NCBI GenBank assembly: GCA_041392125.1 | Contig: JAWKMR010000006.1 | Location: 62,001 to 126,000, forward strand | DNA: 64,000 nucleotides | Origin: Halomarinibacterium sp041392125 | GTDB taxonomy: Bacteria > Bacteroidota > Bacteroidia > Flavobacteriales > Flavobacteriaceae | Reading direction: 5' to 3' | Part shown: positions 34,824 through 44,939 of the stretch, piece by piece | Layout of the letters: each line of letters starts with the position of its first letter | Position numbering within the stretch: the first letter of the stretch is position 1 | The notes under the pieces: generated by a model | What the model was told of the DNA's origin: nothing | The model's database searches: none | Seen by the model: only the letters and a program-made list of their open reading frames with translations | Made by a program: the position numbers and the translations under genes

Positions 34824-36812
34824 TTATTGAAACAATTTTTCATCAACAAAATTAGGAAGCGTCACTTTTAATAATGGTTCTTGTAACATGGCTCTTTTAA
34901 TGGCAAAAATAGCTTCATCATTTCTTGCCCAACTTCGGCGTGCAATACCGTTATTCACATCCCAAAAAAGCATAGATTCTAAACGAGATTGAGCCTCTTT
35001 AGTTCCATCAAGAACCATACCGAATCCGCCATTTATAACCTCTCCCCAGCCTACGCCACCGCCGTTATGAATACTTACCCAAGTTGCTCCGCGAAAACTA
35101 TCGCCTATTACATTATGAATAGCCATATCTGATGTAAACCGACTTCCATCATAAATATTGGATGTTTCGCGATAGGGCGAATCGGTGCCTGAAACATCGT
35201 GGTGATCTCTTCCTAAAATAATAGGTCCTATTTTACCTTCAGAAATAGCTTTATTAAATGCTGAAGCTATTGCTACTCTTCCATTACTATCTGCATATAA
35301 AATCCTCGCTTGCGAGCCTACTACTAATTTATTTTCTTGCGCCCCCTTTATCCACTGAATATTATCCTGCATTTGTTGCTGAATTTCAGTAGGGGATTGT
35401 TTCATTAGCTCTTCTAAAACCTGGGTTGCAATTTCATCGGTTTTTGCTAAATCCTCTGGTTTTCCAGAAGCACACACCCATCGGAAAGGGCCAAACCCAT
35501 AATCGAAACACATGGGACCCATAATATCTTGCACGTAACTTGGGTATTTAAATTCTCTATTTGAGTTTTTGTCTTCAGAAAAAACATTAGCACCTGCACG
35601 GGATGATTCTAAAAGAAAGGCATTCCCGTAGTCAAAAAAATAGGTGCCTTTTGCAGTATGTTTGTTTATTGCGGTGGCTTGGCGACGTAAACTCTCCTGC
35701 ACTTTTTCTTTAAATAAAGAAGGGTTGTTTGCCATCATTTCATTAGCTTCTTCATAACTCATTCCCACAGGGTAATATCCCCCCGCCCAAGGATTATGGA
35801 GTGAGGTTTGGTCGCTTCCTAAATCAATATGAATGTTTTCTTTATCGAAATGTTCCCAAACATCCACCACATTTCCATCATAGGCAATGGAGACAGTTTC
35901 TTTACTTGAAAGTGCTTTTTTTACACGATTTGCTAATTCGTTCACATCTGAAATTACTTCATCTACCCATCCTTGACTATGGCGTGTATGGGTGGCTTTT
36001 TTATTTACTTCGGCACACACGGTAACACAGCCTGCAATGTTTCCGGCTTTGGGCTGTGCCCCACTCATACCACCTAAGCCTGAGGTTACAAATAAGCCAC
36101 CTTTAGGACTCTTTTTTATTTTTCTGAAACCATTTAAAACAGTAATCGTGGTGCCATGCACAATCCCCTGAGGGCCAATGTACATATAACTTCCGGCGGT
36201 CATTTGTCCGTATTGCGTGACTCCTAAAGCATTGAATTTTTCCCAATCGTCGGGTTGTGAATAGTTGGGAATCATCATCCCATTGGTCACTACGACACGA
36301 GGTGCATTTTTATGCGAAGGAAATAACCCAAGGGGATGGCCACTGTACATGACCAAAGTTTGTTCATCGGTCATTTCAGACAGGTATTTCATCACTAAAC
36401 GGTATTGTGCCCAATTTTGAAAAACAGCACCGTTACCTCCATAGGTTATTAATTCGTGGGGGTGTTGGGCTACTGCATGATCCAAGTTATTTTGAATCAT
36501 CAACATAATAGCCTTGGCTTGTTCAGATTTTCCGGGATATTCTGAAATAGGTCGTGCAAAAATTTTATGTTCCGGCATAAAACGATACATATAAACCCTT
36601 CCGTAGGTTGCTAACTCTTCTTTAAACTCGGGTAGGAGGGTCGCATGGTGTTTTGGTTCAAAATAGCGTAATGCATTTTGAAGTGCCAGTTTTTTTTCTG
36701 AAGCGGTTAAAATTTCCTTTCGTTTTGGGGCATGATTGATACTTGAATCATAAGGTTTAGGTGTTGGAAGTGTCTTAGGAATTCCGAGTTTTATTTCTTC
36801 TTGAAAGGTCAT
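34824..36812 (-). CDS. hutU: Urocanate hydratase
   Basis: Converts urocanate to imidazolonepropionate in histidine degradation, with tightly bound NAD+. Recognisable segments: VMYSGHPLGLFPSH, YMYIGPQGIVHGT, TSGLGGMSGAQPKA (NAD-binding), and DYGFGPFRWVCASG with the conserved Cys region. The 662-residue length fits the longer Bacteroidota form, against about 555 in enterobacteria. hutH, hutI and hutG are not in this window; a small DUF5522 gene lies 23 bp upstream on the same strand. Confidence 0.93.
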   Translation of the reverse strand: MTFQEEIKLGIPKTLPTPKPYDSSINHAPKRKEILTASEKKLALQNALRYFEPKHHATLLPEFKEELATYGRVYMYRFMPEHKIFARPISEYPGKSEQAKAIMLMIQNNLDHAVAQHPHELITYGGNGAVFQNWAQYRLVMKYLSEMTDEQTLVMYSGHPLGLFPSHKNAPRVVVTNGMMIPNYSQPDDWEKFNALGVTQYGQMTAGSYMYIGPQGIVHGTTITVLNGFRKIKKSPKGGLFVTSGLGGMSGAQPKAGNIAGCVTVCAEVNKKATHTRHSQGWVDEVISDVNELANRVKKALSSKETVSIAYDGNVVDVWEHFDKENIHIDLGSDQTSLHNPWAGGYYPVGMSYEEANEMMANNPSLFKEKVQESLRRQATAINKHTAKGTYFFDYGNAFLLESSRAGANVFSEDKNSNREFKYPSYVQDIMGPMCFDYGFGPFRWVCASGKPEDLAKTDEIATQVLEELMKQSPTEIQQQMQDNIQWIKGAQENKLVVGSQARILYADSNGRVAIASAFNKAISEGKIGPIILGRDHHDVSGTDSPYRETSNIYDGSRFTSDMAIHNVIGDSFRGATWVSIHNGGGVGWGEVINGGFGMVLDGTKEAQSRLESMLFWDVNNGIARRSWARNDEAIFAIKRAMLQEPLLKVTLPNFVDEKLFQ

Positions 36813-36835
36813 TTTTTGGGTATTTGTAGCTACAG

Positions 36836-36994
36836 TTATTTTTTGTTGGTTTTTTTGTAGGGGCAGTGCCTACAGTTACTTTCGCAGCAATACCCGCGTT
36901 TAAGATGGTATTGTTCGGTAAAGCATTTATAGCCTTCAGGGGTGAGGTAATAATCACCCTCTTCGAGTTCTATTTTTTTCTTTGGGAATAACAT
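36836..36994 (-). CDS. DUF5522 small Cys-rich protein
   Basis: A 52-residue frame (starting MLFPKKKIELEEGDYY and ending KKTNKK) reads LTPEGYKCFTEQYHLKRGYC then CESNCRHCPY. The CxxxCxxCPY pattern is characteristic of the DUF5522 family of Bacteroidota and proteobacteria. It is too short for most gene finders. It lies upstream of hutU in the same direction and may share its promoter. The Cys cluster suggests metal or Fe-S binding; this is inference. Confidence 0.85.
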   Translation of the reverse strand: MLFPKKKIELEEGDYYLTPEGYKCFTEQYHLKRGYCCESNCRHCPYKKTNKK

Positions 36995-37027
36995 CTCACA
37001 AAAATACCAAATTCTTACCTTGCAGAG

Positions 37028-37354
37028 ATGATAGTTTGGGTAAATCGATTTTTACTTCGGAAGCAATTTTTAGGAATGGCACTTTGGCCTTTTATCATTC
37101 TTCGGAATAAGGAACTCGTTAAGGATGCAACTTTTTTAAATCACGAAAAGATACACTTACGCCAACAAATAGAAATGGTTTTGGTGTTTTTTTACCTATG
37201 GTATGTCATGGAGTTTTTAATAAGATTACTTCAGTATAAAAACCGAAACAAAGCCTATAGAAATATTTCCTTTGAACGAGAAGCCTATCACCATGAAAAA
37301 GACCTCGACTATTTAAAGAGGAGGTCTTTATATAGATTTATAAAGTATTTATAA
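37028..37354 (+). CDS. Putative metal-binding HEKIH protein
   Basis: A 108-residue Bacteroidota-type protein with two hydrophobic stretches (about 7-26 and 48-68) around NHEKIHLRQQIEM. His39, Glu40 and His43 form an HExxH zinc motif, with Glu83 or Glu85 in SFEREAYHHE as a possible third ligand. It may be a membrane peptidase remnant or a compact metalloprotein. It is divergent from DUF5522-hutU; the two starts are 33 bp apart. Confidence 0.7.
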   Translation: MIVWVNRFLLRKQFLGMALWPFIILRNKELVKDATFLNHEKIHLRQQIEMVLVFFYLWYVMEFLIRLLQYKNRNKAYRNISFEREAYHHEKDLDYLKRRSLYRFIKYL

Positions 37355-37355
37355 C

Positions 37356-39575
37356 TTATTTTTCTTGGTTAGTTTCCTCCGCTACCTTTTTGGATAGTTT
37401 TGAACGGTCTATACCTTTATTTTCCGCTTCAGATTTAGGTAGTGTTTTTTCATCCAAAGAGTATTCTTGTGAAGGTTTAACCGTGTTTGCTTCATATTTT
37501 TTTTGCTCTTTATAGAACATGCCTTTTTCTTTAGGTTGCCCATAAAGTTGTGGCATTAAATATTTTCCGGTACGATCTTCTTTACTTATTTCCACCTCTC
37601 TTTTTTGTGGGTTTTGCTGTAAATAAGGGTCATTCCTTTCGGAAGTAATCATCCAAGAAACTTTTTTTCCGGGAACTCCGCCTGCGATAACAAAGGAGCC
37701 TTGAGCAATTTCTTTTTCAATAAATAAATTGGGCATAGAAGCTCCTACAGGGGTAAGTTGGTAGGAGGGATTTTTATTAATTGCATCGTAATAATCCGGT
37801 AAGGTTACCATAGCTTTTCCATTGGAATCAAACGTTTCGGTCCCCCGGTAGATATTTAAAACCTCATTAGATTCTACTGAAAAATGCTTCAGAATTTTAT
37901 TTTCAGGATCATTTGGGTGATCTATAGTAAACGCTTTAGTACCACTAGCTCCTGAATCGCCTACGCTAAACAAACCATAACTAAATCCACCTCCTAAACC
38001 GCTATTGTCAATTCCTACAACGCCCATAAAACCTCCAATTCCTTGTGTTCCAATACCATACCCAAAGCCAGGATCTGAATATCCAGATACTCCAATATGG
38101 TCGTCAACATCTACACCCAAGTATCCAAAATCTGCTACTGTAATTGCAGATCCTAAAACATTAGATTGATTTTGCCCTATGACCACTGAACCTGAACCTA
38201 TCGAGATTGATATGATTGCAGGATCTGGATTTGAGGCATTGGTAATATCAAACTCAGCATTGCGCCCTTGTGTTCCCGCATGAGTTAAAATAATACCATG
38301 TCCCACACCGTTTTGAGTTCCGGCATATACAGTTCCGTTAACATTTACTCCTGTTGGCGTTGAGGTATTGATAACTCCATTAAAGCCATAGACATCACTG
38401 GCTGTTGTATTGTCAATAAATACCCCTGTACCATCTTCACCGTTGAGATCTATATATTCCCCAACTCCGCCAGCATCAGTTAAATCGGTATATATTCCTA
38501 TACTATTACCACCAACAAAATTAATCATTCCCCATCCGTTATTGGTTTCATTATAAATACCATCCCCTGTGCCAGTGTTAAATGAAGCCAGGCCAAAACC
38601 GGTTCCTGAGTTTTGTCCTTGTACACCAGCTCCTGTGTTAGCACTAAAACCTAAAACCCCTCTACCTGTTCCGGAATTTTGTCCTTGTACCCCTACTCCG
38701 GTACTTGCACTAAAACCAATAACACCAATGCCCGTGGCGGTATTATCTCCAGTTACTCCCCAGCCGCTACCTACACTGGTTCCTAGAACAGCTAAACCGG
38801 CCCCTACATTTCCGTAAACACCAATTCCAGTGGTTGTGTTTTCACCATAGACCCCAACACCATTAGCCCCAGAGGAATATCCATTAATGGAATACTCATT
38901 TGCGGAACCCACTGTTGTAAAACGATCTCCGGTAATGGGGGTAGGATCATTAATAGATACTTGACCATTACTTAATACCCGCATTTTTTCAGTATTATTG
39001 GTCCTAATTACAAGATCTATAGCATCTGTTGTTCCTAAAAAATTGGTGCTTGCAGCAGTGCCTGCATTTCCTGTTATTGTCCAATCGTTACTACTACTCC
39101 CTCCAGAAGCGTTGGTGCTAACTACCGTCCATCTTGATAAGGAACTATTGTATTGTAAAGTTACAGAGGTATATATTCCTGTTAAGACAATATTGGCTCC
39201 ATTAGGGCAATAAATCCTATTTGCCGCTGTACCTCCCGTATTATTTACAATTGTCATATTTTGTGAAGTAGTATTCACTAAGGTTACCATTTGCCCGTTA
39301 GAGGTGGTTACAGGAGTAATATTTCTTATATTAAAAGCAGCTGTAGGGCCAGAAATTCTGTAATACGAATATGGGGTAGCTCCTAAATTAACATTGTTAT
39401 TTCCATTCGACAAAGTTAATACCCCTCCTTCTCTTAAGGACAAAGCTCCGTTTACGTCTAAAATTGTTCTGGGGTCTACAGTATTTATACCCACTTGGGA
39501 AAATGCAATACTATTTATTAATAGAAATAAGAGAAGGAAGAAATGGGGGATGGGTGAGGTTATTTTCGCTTTCAT
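37356..39575 (-). CDS. Large secreted tail-fibre/adhesin-like protein
   Basis: Signal peptide (about 1-26, SIAFS) then QVGINTVDPRTILDVNG, the start shared by five proteins of this island. The middle (about 225-360) consists of glycine-rich repeats of about 18 residues (such as TGVGVQGQNSGTGRGVLGF), typical of beta-helical or trimeric adhesin heads. A C-terminal domain (about 590-690) has VSWMITSERNDPYLQQ, resembling a part of the 720-residue protein at 50340. There is no recognisable T9SS domain; the end is charged and disordered. The stop overlaps the neighbouring convergent gene's end by 1-2 bp. Confidence 0.75.
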   Translation of the reverse strand: MKAKITSPIPHFFLLLFLLINSIAFSQVGINTVDPRTILDVNGALSLREGGVLTLSNGNNNVNLGATPYSYYRISGPTAAFNIRNITPVTTSNGQMVTLVNTTSQNMTIVNNTGGTAANRIYCPNGANIVLTGIYTSVTLQYNSSLSRWTVVSTNASGGSSSNDWTITGNAGTAASTNFLGTTDAIDLVIRTNNTEKMRVLSNGQVSINDPTPITGDRFTTVGSANEYSINGYSSGANGVGVYGENTTTGIGVYGNVGAGLAVLGTSVGSGWGVTGDNTATGIGVIGFSASTGVGVQGQNSGTGRGVLGFSANTGAGVQGQNSGTGFGLASFNTGTGDGIYNETNNGWGMINFVGGNSIGIYTDLTDAGGVGEYIDLNGEDGTGVFIDNTTASDVYGFNGVINTSTPTGVNVNGTVYAGTQNGVGHGIILTHAGTQGRNAEFDITNASNPDPAIISISIGSGSVVIGQNQSNVLGSAITVADFGYLGVDVDDHIGVSGYSDPGFGYGIGTQGIGGFMGVVGIDNSGLGGGFSYGLFSVGDSGASGTKAFTIDHPNDPENKILKHFSVESNEVLNIYRGTETFDSNGKAMVTLPDYYDAINKNPSYQLTPVGASMPNLFIEKEIAQGSFVIAGGVPGKKVSWMITSERNDPYLQQNPQKREVEISKEDRTGKYLMPQLYGQPKEKGMFYKEQKKYEANTVKPSQEYSLDEKTLPKSEAENKGIDRSKLSKKVAEETNQEK

Positions 39576-39929
39576 AACTCAATATTTTAAATGAAAAGTA
39601 TACTTTTTGTAAGTAAATATCTTAAACTATCATGATATTTTTAGATGAATAGTATATTTATTAGTTATATGGTAATAATTAATCGATAAAAGCGCTTAGA
39701 AATATATTCCTATGAACATTTTTAAAGGATGAATTTTTATAGTATTGCAAAATGGTTTCATCTATTTGGGATAAAGCATGGTGAATTTTTTTAAATGAAT
39801 TTAATGACTCTAAATTTTGAGAGGAACTAGGTTTTTCAACTATTTAAAATGATTAGTGTCATTAATTAAAAAACCCAAAACATTTGTTTTGGGTTATTGT
39901 TAAATCAAGAATTGATTTTATTTACTTTT
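39576..39929. other. 354-bp intergenic stretch
   Basis: Very AT-rich. On the minus strand it holds the promoter region of the adhesin-like gene (a TACTTTTC -7-like box about 15-25 bp from the start, and AATCGATAAAAGC at 39681-39693 on plus) and the terminator of the next gene (39868-39895). No protein-coding frame with a convincing start and length was found. Confidence 0.7.
39868..39895 (-). terminator. Terminator of the choice-of-anchor B protein operon
   Basis: AACCCAAAACATTTGTTTTG followed by GGTT; the minus strand has a T run after the stem. It lies 35 bp past the stop codon of the gene above 39930. Confidence 0.8.
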
Positions 39930-42900
39930 TTATTTTTTGATGATTCTTTTTGTAGTAGATCCTTCTTCAGTGGTTATTTCAATGAAATAGATACCCGTTT
40001 TAAGATTTGATAGGTTTAGACTATAGGTATTTCGTTCCTCATCAATTTTTTGACTAATTTTCCTTCCCATTAAATCATATACTTCTAAATTCAATAAATA
40101 GGTATCTGGAGAAAAGATATTGATATGATTTTTAGTTGGGTTAGGAAAAACTGTAATAGAATCTAGCAAATTTTCACCCGGCCCTAATACTCTTTCGGTT
40201 TTGAATAGTAAGGTAAATCGATCATTAAAGAAACCCATGCCGCTTTTAAAGGTGTAAGATTCATTATCAAGACTTACAATTTTATTGTCAAGGCTATCAT
40301 ACAGGTACACTGTTGTATTTTCAAGATTTATTCCTTCTATGCTGGTTAATGAAATTTCATATTCTAATATTTCATCTATTTGAGTAGTATAACCTAAAGG
40401 TATTTTTACATCATTTCTAAAACTTCCCAGTGTTTGAATTCCAAATTCGCCAGTACCATCATTTAATTGAGAAAATAACGAAACTACTGTTGCTAGTCTG
40501 TTAGTATCATAATTTTCATCGTATCCGGAAGTCCCATTTTCGTGGAAAGCAATTCCTGCAAAACTTCCTAGTCCATAGGTTTTCTCTCTAATCTCAACAA
40601 TCAATTTTTCGGTTTGTATCACTTCATCTGAAGTAGGATTAGTATTTCTTAAAGTATTATTTCCGTAGGTAAGCCTCATACTATTATTAAAAGTAATGGT
40701 TCCTGTAGAACCAGCAGTACCTGTGGTTCTTATCCCAAAACCTTGAGCCGTCGAAATTATTCCGTTTGGAGCTGTTCCTTGAGTATTTCCGGGGTCATTT
40801 GCAGCGGGAATTCCCATCACCCCATTATAGATAGAAAGATCATCCATATCGAAACGTAGATTACTAACTGGTAAAGGGGCTCCTGGAGGGGTTAAATGCT
40901 CCCAAAAATAAAGTGCACCAATGCCGTTTGTAGCCATAAAGGTATCTCCATCTATAGCACAAGCAAAAGGGTTAGCCACAATGTTAGGGGTGCCATTTGG
41001 GTTTGCTATTGGACCATTATTATAGTTGGTATAGGTTATATTTCCATTGTTAAGTGTTCCTAATTCATAGGTAAATAAAAAGGGTCTCCCTGCTGGTGGA
41101 ACGGTAGGGTCGTTGTAGCCACTTTGTGGTCTTACTACATAGCCTTCTCCAGGATTTATGGGTCCATTGGGGTAAATGGTATAAAAATCTCCATTATCAT
41201 CTGCAAAGTTAGTTCCTCCGGAAGGAACATCTGGATGCGGTAAAAAGTTTTGAGGATTAAAATTTAGAATTAAGAATGCAGTATTCCAAACCCCGGTGCG
41301 GCTTTCGGTAGTCATGGGGCTTCCCATCAACATAAAGTCTCTTTTTTTCAAGTTTGGAGAAGTAACATTTACATTGATTGTTCCGTTTTTAATTACATTG
41401 GCTGTAGGGTCTGTTTGCACCACATTTCCCTCGTGTTCTACCACTAAGGTTCCATTTACAGTAATGTCTTGTTCAGTTTTTAGGTAATTATCAGCATTTA
41501 TCGTAAGTGTTCTCGTTGCGTCAACTTCACAGGTACAAGCATCGATACTTCCAAAGCTAGAAGTGTTATAATCTGTACTAATTTTAGCATTAGAACCTAC
41601 ATCTGGTGTCCCATTACTCCAAGTGCCTCCCCCAAGGTGAGTAGTAGTCTCTGCAGCCACAGTGACTGTAGCTACACAAGTGTCGGAATGACCATAATCA
41701 TCCATAACAGTGAGGGTAACATTAAATGTATTACCTACATCTGCACAGGTAAATGTAGTTTGACCAGAAATGGTTCTTGAAACAATTCCTATATTATCTG
41801 TAGAGCCGCCGTCTACATCCAATGCATCGATGGTTACCGTCCCTGTAGTTTTATTAAGCGTTGCGGTAATATTTTGGCAGACAGCCACAGGATCGATATT
41901 ATCATAATTAGGGTCTCTTAAAATAAATAATCCCCCATCGCCAAGAATGTTTTCATTCCCAAAACCTGTGGCGATTAAATTTCCACTTTCGAAAAAGGGA
42001 TATACATTCCAAGTAGCGTTAAAGCTAGCACTATTTGTTGCAGGGTAAGTGTCAAAGTAATTTACTTCAGTCATACTGGGTGTTGCGTCATATAACCCAT
42101 CAATTTTTAAAATTCTCATTCCTGCGGCATAATTTGCCAAATAGAATCGATTTCCTCTTACATATCCATTATGGTCTATTGCTGAAGTAGGCCCAAAGTA
42201 GGTATAATGTAGTACTGGGTTATCTAAATCCTGTAAATCAAAAACAAGAGTTCTAGTGTTAAACCCAATATTTTCTTCGTCAACTTCATCACCCACAATG
42301 AAGAAACGCTTGTCTTCGGTAAACCATCCTTGATGAGTATAATATTTGTTTGAATAATCTATAGAACTAATTTGTGAAATACTGGCCTTATTAGTTACAT
42401 CGAGTATTCTTAAAAAATCTGAACCACTAAAACTGCCAATAAGTATTTCTCTTCCTTGATAATCTGGATCCGGACCATCATATACTACCACTTGGGCATC
42501 ATGGCAATATCCTCCAGTAGAGTAAGTAGCAACAATTGAAGGGTTTTCAGGATCGATATTAAGATTAAAAATAACCAAACCTCCACTAATGTAAGGTGAA
42601 ACACCAGAAACATAAGCATATCCAGTGTCTTCATTAATAATTATATTATGAGCTCTTCCTCTATTAGTGCCTGAGGTACCCCATGTTTCCCAGCCATCTT
42701 CGGTAAATGTAACCGGTGGACTGGCAACGCTTCTAAGTCTTGTTAAATCGAATATTTGCATTCCATGGTTGCCATTACTATCACTAACAATATAAGCATG
42801 GTTGTTAAAAACTTTTACATCTCTCCATAAACTTGTGCCAGTGTGCGAGTTTAATCTTCCTAAGTAAATAGGAGAAACAGGATTTGTTATATTTACAAAA

Positions 42901-43127
42901 GCAGTACCATTATCTAAACCTACTATTGCATATTCTTTTCCGTCCAAGGGGTCAGTCCAGCCCCAAGAATCCTGACCTTCACCTCCTCCCATGGTAGATG
43001 CAGAGATGTAAGATTGTAAAGTTATCCCATTACATGGGTAGCTTCCTGCCATGCCTCCAGAACAAGGAGTTTGAGCAATTGAAATTTGAGATAATAAAAT
43101 TAATGCAATAAGGAGGTTTTTGTTCAT
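39930..43127 (-). CDS. Secreted choice-of-anchor B protein with T9SS sorting domain
   Basis: Signal peptide (about 1-18, SQISIAQ). Residues 30-410 are LVIVD/choice-of-anchor B repeats (QDSWGWTDPLDGKEYAIVG, ALVGL, RDVKVFNNHAYIVSDSNG, GMQIFDLTRLR). A HYR-like unit (about 415-490) has STDNIGI in place of the usual STDNCG, so it lost one disulfide Cys. Residues about 496-1065 share with the 1396-residue protein at 46006 a module starting GTWSNGTPDVG and containing INPGEGYVVRPQSGYN. It ends in a T9SS type A domain. It is last in a four-gene operon. Confidence 0.86.
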   Translation of the reverse strand: MNKNLLIALILLSQISIAQTPCSGGMAGSYPCNGITLQSYISASTMGGGEGQDSWGWTDPLDGKEYAIVGLDNGTAFVNITNPVSPIYLGRLNSHTGTSLWRDVKVFNNHAYIVSDSNGNHGMQIFDLTRLRSVASPPVTFTEDGWETWGTSGTNRGRAHNIIINEDTGYAYVSGVSPYISGGLVIFNLNIDPENPSIVATYSTGGYCHDAQVVVYDGPDPDYQGREILIGSFSGSDFLRILDVTNKASISQISSIDYSNKYYTHQGWFTEDKRFFIVGDEVDEENIGFNTRTLVFDLQDLDNPVLHYTYFGPTSAIDHNGYVRGNRFYLANYAAGMRILKIDGLYDATPSMTEVNYFDTYPATNSASFNATWNVYPFFESGNLIATGFGNENILGDGGLFILRDPNYDNIDPVAVCQNITATLNKTTGTVTIDALDVDGGSTDNIGIVSRTISGQTTFTCADVGNTFNVTLTVMDDYGHSDTCVATVTVAAETTTHLGGGTWSNGTPDVGSNAKISTDYNTSSFGSIDACTCEVDATRTLTINADNYLKTEQDITVNGTLVVEHEGNVVQTDPTANVIKNGTINVNVTSPNLKKRDFMLMGSPMTTESRTGVWNTAFLILNFNPQNFLPHPDVPSGGTNFADDNGDFYTIYPNGPINPGEGYVVRPQSGYNDPTVPPAGRPFLFTYELGTLNNGNITYTNYNNGPIANPNGTPNIVANPFACAIDGDTFMATNGIGALYFWEHLTPPGAPLPVSNLRFDMDDLSIYNGVMGIPAANDPGNTQGTAPNGIISTAQGFGIRTTGTAGSTGTITFNNSMRLTYGNNTLRNTNPTSDEVIQTEKLIVEIREKTYGLGSFAGIAFHENGTSGYDENYDTNRLATVVSLFSQLNDGTGEFGIQTLGSFRNDVKIPLGYTTQIDEILEYEISLTSIEGINLENTTVYLYDSLDNKIVSLDNESYTFKSGMGFFNDRFTLLFKTERVLGPGENLLDSITVFPNPTKNHINIFSPDTYLLNLEVYDLMGRKISQKIDEERNTYSLNLSNLKTGIYFIEITTEEGSTTKRIIKK

Positions 43128-43155
43128 GTTGTGAGTTTTTATTTTGATGTTTTTT

Positions 43156-44061
43156 TTAATCGCCTACGTAAGAAAATTCTACAGAACAAGGGATGTAATG
43201 ACCTATATGACCTTGTCCGTCGCCAGAGTCGCCACCACCTATAAAATACTGTTCGCCTGTTGTAATGCAATTGCTTAAGTTAAAAGTATACGTGCTTCCG
43301 GACAAAAGGTAGAGTCTGTAGACTAATGTTGCATAGTGACCTACATTATAGCTTTCTACAGCAGGACTTTCATTGTCGTTTTCTGCAGAATAGGAGTGGG
43401 TATATGACCAGCCTTCTGTGTAATCATAACTTGAGCTAGTTGGATCTATGTCGACTCCAGAACCTGACATGGTAAAGAAAAAGGCTCCTTCAGAAGTAGC
43501 CAAAGAGATTTCACTTTCAGTTCCGGAGGTAAAATCCTGAATTCTTCCAGCACCAAAATTGGTACGAACTTCTATTTTATAATAACCAGAGTAAGTTGGT
43601 GTAAAGGTTTGATTGGTAAGTCCCGCTATGTTATCTGCATCAGTAGGCTCTGGATCAGAATTATATTCTTTAATAGTAGTTCTTTGGCACCCTCCTGTTT
43701 GTTCATATTTTGCATATTCTTTTTTGAAGAATTGAGGTTCCCACGAACTTCCGGTCCAACTATATATTCCAGGGGAAACATCATTTGCTCCATTGGTAGA
43801 ATTATTTGTATTGTATACCGTTGTTCCTGGTTCTAGACCACCCCCATTTGGATTGATAACAGGACTTGAAATAATAGTCGAAGTTAGGCTTACTTTAGGT
43901 AAGATTATTCCGTAAGGGCTTTCAATAATGGTTCCTGTTGCATCATAAATTTCAACATCCAATGTCCCTTCTGGAGTAGAGGTTCCTATTCCTATTTGAG
44001 CAAATGTTGATACATTAGCAAATAGTAATAAAACTAAATATGTATAGTATCTATTTTTCAT
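43156..44061 (-). CDS. Secreted surface protein, paralogue 3 of a tandem trio
   Basis: Signal peptide (about 1-20, VSTFA) then QIGIGTSTPEGTLDVEIYDA. A conserved middle with GGGLEPGTTVYNTNNSTNGA and SPGIYSWTGSSWEPQFFKKEY, and a C-terminal beta-rich domain ending VEFSYVGD. It has the same layout as its two upstream neighbours (44074 and 44940), so all three probably arose by duplication. The C-terminal half looks like a complement C1q/TNF-like beta-sandwich (YKIEVRTNFGAG), though that is a guess. It has no T9SS domain. Confidence 0.7.
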   Translation of the reverse strand: MKNRYYTYLVLLLFANVSTFAQIGIGTSTPEGTLDVEIYDATGTIIESPYGIILPKVSLTSTIISSPVINPNGGGLEPGTTVYNTNNSTNGANDVSPGIYSWTGSSWEPQFFKKEYAKYEQTGGCQRTTIKEYNSDPEPTDADNIAGLTNQTFTPTYSGYYKIEVRTNFGAGRIQDFTSGTESEISLATSEGAFFFTMSGSGVDIDPTSSSYDYTEGWSYTHSYSAENDNESPAVESYNVGHYATLVYRLYLLSGSTYTFNLSNCITTGEQYFIGGGDSGDGQGHIGHYIPCSVEFSYVGD

Positions 44062-44073
44062 GCCTTTATATGT

Positions 44074-44928
44074 TTAATTGCCTAAATATTTAAATTCTAC
44101 TGTAGATTTTACCAGCCCGTTTGAGATTATATAGCCTCTACCATCTCCTGAAGGAATAATACTTATATCTCCATCGCCTTCAAAACCATCAGAGGTTGTT
44201 TGGTTAAAGCTAAGGGTAAATGAGTATAAAGTATTCCGAACAAGAGTTACCGGAATTGTATACGTAGTCTGATTATATCTATTAGTGTGATTGTTTGCAC
44301 TTCCTCCATCAAAAAGTTTATCATCATTATAACCAGAGTATGACTTTAATGTAAATAAATAAGAGGTAGAATTAAAAGTAAAATCAAATTCACCTTCCTG
44401 AGCATTATAATTAACCCATTGGTCGGATGGATTGGTGTTATCAGGAACGTCTAATTTTCCTGCTCCAAAATGAACCGTTACTGTCACTAAATAACTCCCA
44501 TTAAATTTAGGCGTGAAAGTATTACTGTTAAATGAAATAAACTGATCTCCCAGAACAGGATTTAAGATGTCGCTTGAGCCTGTTCTTAAGTCTGAAGTTT
44601 GATAACATAGTTTGTAATCATCTTTATGGTATTGTGGAATCCATAAGGAGCCATTCCATACATAAAGGCCAGGATAAACAGTATTATTACCAGTTCCAGA
44701 AATAACGGTGTTATAAACAGTGGTTCCTGTAACTAAACCCCCGCCATTTGGGTTTGAAATGGTTTCTGTTAGAGTATTTGTTAAAGCTACTTGAGGATAT
44801 ACAACTCCCATGGTGGTGGAAGTTATATCAAGTGCTCCTTTTGGGCTCGTTGTTCCAATTCCAACTTGAGAGAATATGGGTAAACTCAAGAGGAAAATAG
44901 CTATAGAAAATAAATAATTTTTTTTCAT
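44074..44928 (-). CDS. Secreted surface protein, paralogue 2 of a tandem trio
   Basis: Start ATG 44928 gives MKKNYLFSIAIFLLSLPIFS as the signal peptide; the longer frame begins inside the previous gene. QVGIGTTSPKGALDITST follows, then GGGLVTGTTVYNTVISGTG and PGLYVWNGSLWIPQYHKDDY, and a C-terminal domain with YLVTVTVHFGAG, ending VEFKYLGN. 12-bp gaps on both sides mark it as part of an operon. The ligand is unknown. Confidence 0.7.
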   Translation of the reverse strand: MKKNYLFSIAIFLLSLPIFSQVGIGTTSPKGALDITSTTMGVVYPQVALTNTLTETISNPNGGGLVTGTTVYNTVISGTGNNTVYPGLYVWNGSLWIPQYHKDDYKLCYQTSDLRTGSSDILNPVLGDQFISFNSNTFTPKFNGSYLVTVTVHFGAGKLDVPDNTNPSDQWVNYNAQEGEFDFTFNSTSYLFTLKSYSGYNDDKLFDGGSANNHTNRYNQTTYTIPVTLVRNTLYSFTLSFNQTTSDGFEGDGDISIIPSGDGRGYIISNGLVKSTVEFKYLGN

Positions 44929-44939
44929 AATAATAGATT

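Noticed and set aside
36775..36957. 60-residue minus-strand frame overlapping the start of hutU
   Set aside because: It has no family match and lies in the wrong frame; the DUF5522 frame over the same bases has a clear Cys motif and proper start.
38569..38817. Short direct repeats that resemble a CRISPR array
   Set aside because: The repeats are in frame and encode glycine-rich adhesin units; spacers are not unique and repeats are degenerate.
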